Source: Acholeplasmatales bacterium (GTDB lineage: Bacteria > Bacillota_I > Bacilli_A > Acholeplasmatales > Anaeroplasmataceae). From it: DNA of 64,000 bases. The notes beneath the pieces are model-generated. The model was not told where the DNA came from and did no database searches. It saw only the letters and a program-made list of their open reading frames with translations. The position numbers and the translations under genes were made by a program. Below are positions 61,726-64,000 of the stretch, one piece after another. The stretch's first letter is position 1; each line of letters starts with the position of its first letter. The stretch spans positions 1-64,000 of the forward strand of contig CAAGAX010000066.1 of assembly GCA_900767915.1 (NCBI GenBank), read 5' to 3'.

Positions 61726-61756
61726 TTGTAGCATTTTGATATGTTTGTGGTATAAT
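61726..61756 (+). promoter_or_regulatory. Putative pnp promoter
   Basis: TATAAT at 61751-61756 with TTGTAG at 61726-61731; the 19-base spacer is longer than ideal. Confidence 0.4.
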
Positions 61757-61803
61757 AAACATGTTTAAGATTAATAAAGAAAAGAAATTTAAGGAGAATT
61801 AAA

Positions 61804-63969
61804 ATGAGTGAAGTAAAACGCTTCGAATACAATTGGGCGGGACGTCCTCTTGTTATTGAAATAGGAGAAGTTGCTAAACAAGCTTCAGGTGCATGTTTAG
61901 TTAAGTATGGAGATTCTACGGTTTTATCAGCAGCTGTTTCTAATAATGTCGCATCAACCGCAGATTTCTTCCCATTAATGGTTTTATACCAAGAAAAATT
62001 ATATGCTGCAGGAAAAATTCCTGGAGGATTCTTAAGACGTGAGGGAAGAGCATCAGAACATGAGACTTTAGTATCACGTTTAATAGATAGACCTATTCGT
62101 CCATTATTTGCTGATGGATTTAGAAATGAGGTTCAAGTTATTAATACTGTTTTATCAAGTGATCCTGATTGTTCAACTGCTATGGCAGCAATGATTGGTT
62201 CATCTATTGCATTAATGATTTCTGATATTCCATTTGAAGGACCTATTGCTGGTGTTGTTGTTGGTAAGGTTAATGGTGAATTAATTATTAACCCAACTCC
62301 AGAGCAATTAGAGGTTTCAGATATAAATTTAACTGTTGCAGGTACTCATAAAGCAATTAACATGGTTGAGGCTGGTGCTAGATTCGTATCAGAAGATGAT
62401 ATGTGGGAGGCATTAAAGTTTGGTCATGCTGAAATTCAAAAGCTTTGTGATTTCCAAGAGGAGATTGTTAAGGAATGTGGTAAGGAAAAATACCAAGTTC
62501 AATTATTCCATGTAGATCCTGAAATTGAAGCTGCAGTTAAGGAATATGCTGAAGAAAAGCTTATTAAGGCAATTCGTATTGAAGATAAGCTTGAGCGTTA
62601 TCAAGCAATTGATGAGGTTAATGCTGAAACATTAGCTCATTTCGATGAAAAGAATTTTATAAAGGAAGTAGAAGGAATAAAGGTATTAGATACTGAGGCT
62701 AAGGCTGAGTATTTAAAGCATGTTCAATATACTTTAGATGAAATACTTCATGGTGAAGTAAGAAGAATGATTGCGGTTGATAAGATTAGACCTGATGGAA
62801 GAAAGGTTGATGAAATTCGTCCTCTATCTTCAAGAGTTGATGTATTACCAAGAGTACATGGCTCTGCATTATTCACACGTGGTCAAACTCAATCATTAGG
62901 TACTGTTACATTAGGCTCATTAAATGATAATCAAATTATTGATGGCTTAGGAAATGAAGAAAATAAGAGATTTATGCTTCATTATAATTTCCCTCAATTC
63001 TCAGTTGGAGAAACTGGTCGTTATGGTGCTCCTGGTCGTCGTGAAATTGGTCATGGTGCTTTAGGCGAAAGAGCTTTATCCTATGTTATTCCATCTGAAG
63101 AGGAATTCCCATATACTATTCGTGTTGTATCAGAAATATTAGAATCAAATGGTTCATCTTCTCAAGCAACAATTTGTTCAGGCACATTAGCATTAATGGC
63201 TGCTGGTGTTCCTATTAAGGCTCCTGTTGCTGGTATCGCAATGGGCTTAATAATGACTGATGATGATCATTATACTGTTTTAACTGATATTCAAGGTATG
63301 GAGGATCACTTAGGTGATATGGACTTTAAGGTAGCTGGTACTCGTGAGGGAATCACTGCTTTACAAATGGATATTAAGGTAAGAGGTATTACATATCAAA
63401 TTTTAAAAGAGGCTCTAGAACAAGCTAAACGTGGTCGTATGCAAATTCTTGATCATATGGCAACAACAATTAGTGAGGTTAGACCAGAATTATCTAAGTA
63501 TGCACCAAAGGTTGTTACTGCTAGAATTAACCCTGATAAGATTAAGGATGTTATTGGTGCTGGTGGAAAGACAATCAATGCTACAATTGAAAGATTTGAT
63601 AATGTTAAGATTGATCTTGAACAAGATGGTAAGGTATTTGTAATGCATTCTGATATGAATACTGCTAAGGCTTGTTTACAATATATTCTAGATTCTATTA
63701 GAGAAGCTGAAGTTGGTGCTATTTATACAGGTACAGTAACTCGTATTGAAAAATATGGTGTCTTTGTTAAGCTATGGGAAGGCTGTGAAGGCTTATGTCA
63801 TATCTCTAAGCTTGCAATGGATAGAGTTGAAAAGCCAGAGGATGTTGTTTCATTAAATGATGAGATTATTGTAAAATGTATTAATGTAAGTGATAAGGGT
63901 ATTGACTTATCACGTAAGGATGCCTTAAAGGATGCTCAAAAGAGATTCCAAAATAAGGATTCAGAATAA
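61804..63969 (+). CDS. pnp: Polynucleotide phosphorylase
   Basis: The 721-residue phosphorolytic 3'-5' exoribonuclease has two RNase PH domains (GGFLRREGRASEHE in the first; GRYGAPGRREIGHGALGERAL and QGMEDHLGDMDFKVAGT in the second). A KH domain follows (KIKDVIGAGGKTINA), then an S1 domain (GAIYTGTVTRIEKYGVFVKL). Length is normal for the family. AAGGAG precedes the ATG. The gene is complete, ending 31 bases before the window edge. Confidence 0.97.
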   Translation: MSEVKRFEYNWAGRPLVIEIGEVAKQASGACLVKYGDSTVLSAAVSNNVASTADFFPLMVLYQEKLYAAGKIPGGFLRREGRASEHETLVSRLIDRPIRPLFADGFRNEVQVINTVLSSDPDCSTAMAAMIGSSIALMISDIPFEGPIAGVVVGKVNGELIINPTPEQLEVSDINLTVAGTHKAINMVEAGARFVSEDDMWEALKFGHAEIQKLCDFQEEIVKECGKEKYQVQLFHVDPEIEAAVKEYAEEKLIKAIRIEDKLERYQAIDEVNAETLAHFDEKNFIKEVEGIKVLDTEAKAEYLKHVQYTLDEILHGEVRRMIAVDKIRPDGRKVDEIRPLSSRVDVLPRVHGSALFTRGQTQSLGTVTLGSLNDNQIIDGLGNEENKRFMLHYNFPQFSVGETGRYGAPGRREIGHGALGERALSYVIPSEEEFPYTIRVVSEILESNGSSSQATICSGTLALMAAGVPIKAPVAGIAMGLIMTDDDHYTVLTDIQGMEDHLGDMDFKVAGTREGITALQMDIKVRGITYQILKEALEQAKRGRMQILDHMATTISEVRPELSKYAPKVVTARINPDKIKDVIGAGGKTINATIERFDNVKIDLEQDGKVFVMHSDMNTAKACLQYILDSIREAEVGAIYTGTVTRIEKYGVFVKLWEGCEGLCHISKLAMDRVEKPEDVVSLNDEIIVKCINVSDKGIDLSRKDALKDAQKRFQNKDSE

Positions 63970-64000
63970 AATCTATATAATTTCAAGGATTAATTTTTTA

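Overview
The window looks like one contiguous piece of chromosome from a low-GC, Gram-positive bacterium of the Bacillota or Mollicutes-like branch (for example an Erysipelotrichia- or RF39-like gut lineage). This placement is an inference from three things: very AT-rich DNA, Firmicutes-type gene order (ybeY-cdd-era-recO, yqeG-yqeH-yqeK-rsfS, truB-ribF, rpsO-pnp), and Firmicutes regulation (T-box, FMN riboswitch, cre-like operators). TGA works as a stop and Trp is TGG, so the genetic code is the standard bacterial one. A SigK-like sigma factor hints at a spore-forming ancestry. Genes are tightly packed, with many 1-20 bp overlaps, strong purine-rich ribosome binding sites and clear intrinsic terminators.

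The left edge (1-3000) is accessory and decaying. It holds the 3' end of an Rpn/PD-(D/E)XK transposase-like gene, a degraded group IIC intron just after its terminator, a 59-codon membrane ORF, and a truncated, active-site-less relative of phosphoglucosamine mutase (GlmM) with a non-standard start. Two tandem 37-residue hydrophobic peptides and a CpsB-type PHP phosphatase follow. From 3 to 13 kb come a lipoprotein trypsin-like protease, a leucine-rich-repeat protein with a HAD phosphatase, the ybeY-cdd-era-recO cluster, and two lipoprotein metallopeptidases (M6 and M3) overlapping an SDR gene. From 13 to 23 kb there are sigK, the yqe ribosome-assembly cluster, gpmI, and riboswitch-controlled ribU. 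A second group IIC intron relic is inserted precisely after the ribU terminator.

From 23 to 43 kb lie eno, a tRNA-Gln(CUG), a secreted DUF4474-like protein with a lipoprotein partner, a DD-carboxypeptidase, a 1205-residue beta-repeat protein, homoserine dehydrogenase, an FAD oxidoreductase, an EF-G-like GTPase with an altered catalytic motif, a second Rpn relic, and a heterodimeric ABC exporter. From 43 to 64 kb lie T-box-controlled ileS, deoC-deoD, a small starch-binding-like protein, an ssb paralogue, thyA-dfrA-plsC, mutS2, a thioredoxin-like protein, thiN-truB-ribF, an MscS channel downstream of a 955-residue repeat surface protein, rpsO with a structured leader, and pnp.

Functionally this is mainly housekeeping: ribosome maturation (ybeY, era, yqeH, rsfS, truB), RNA decay (pnp), glycolysis (gpmI, eno), nucleotide metabolism (cdd, deoC, deoD, thyA, dfrA) and flavin supply (ribU, ribF). 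Interspersed are lineage-specific surface proteins. The most unusual items are the dead GlmM paralogue, the twin 37-residue peptides, the secreted protein-lipoprotein pair, the two giant repeat proteins and the decayed retroelements. No CRISPR array, prophage or intact insertion sequence is visible.
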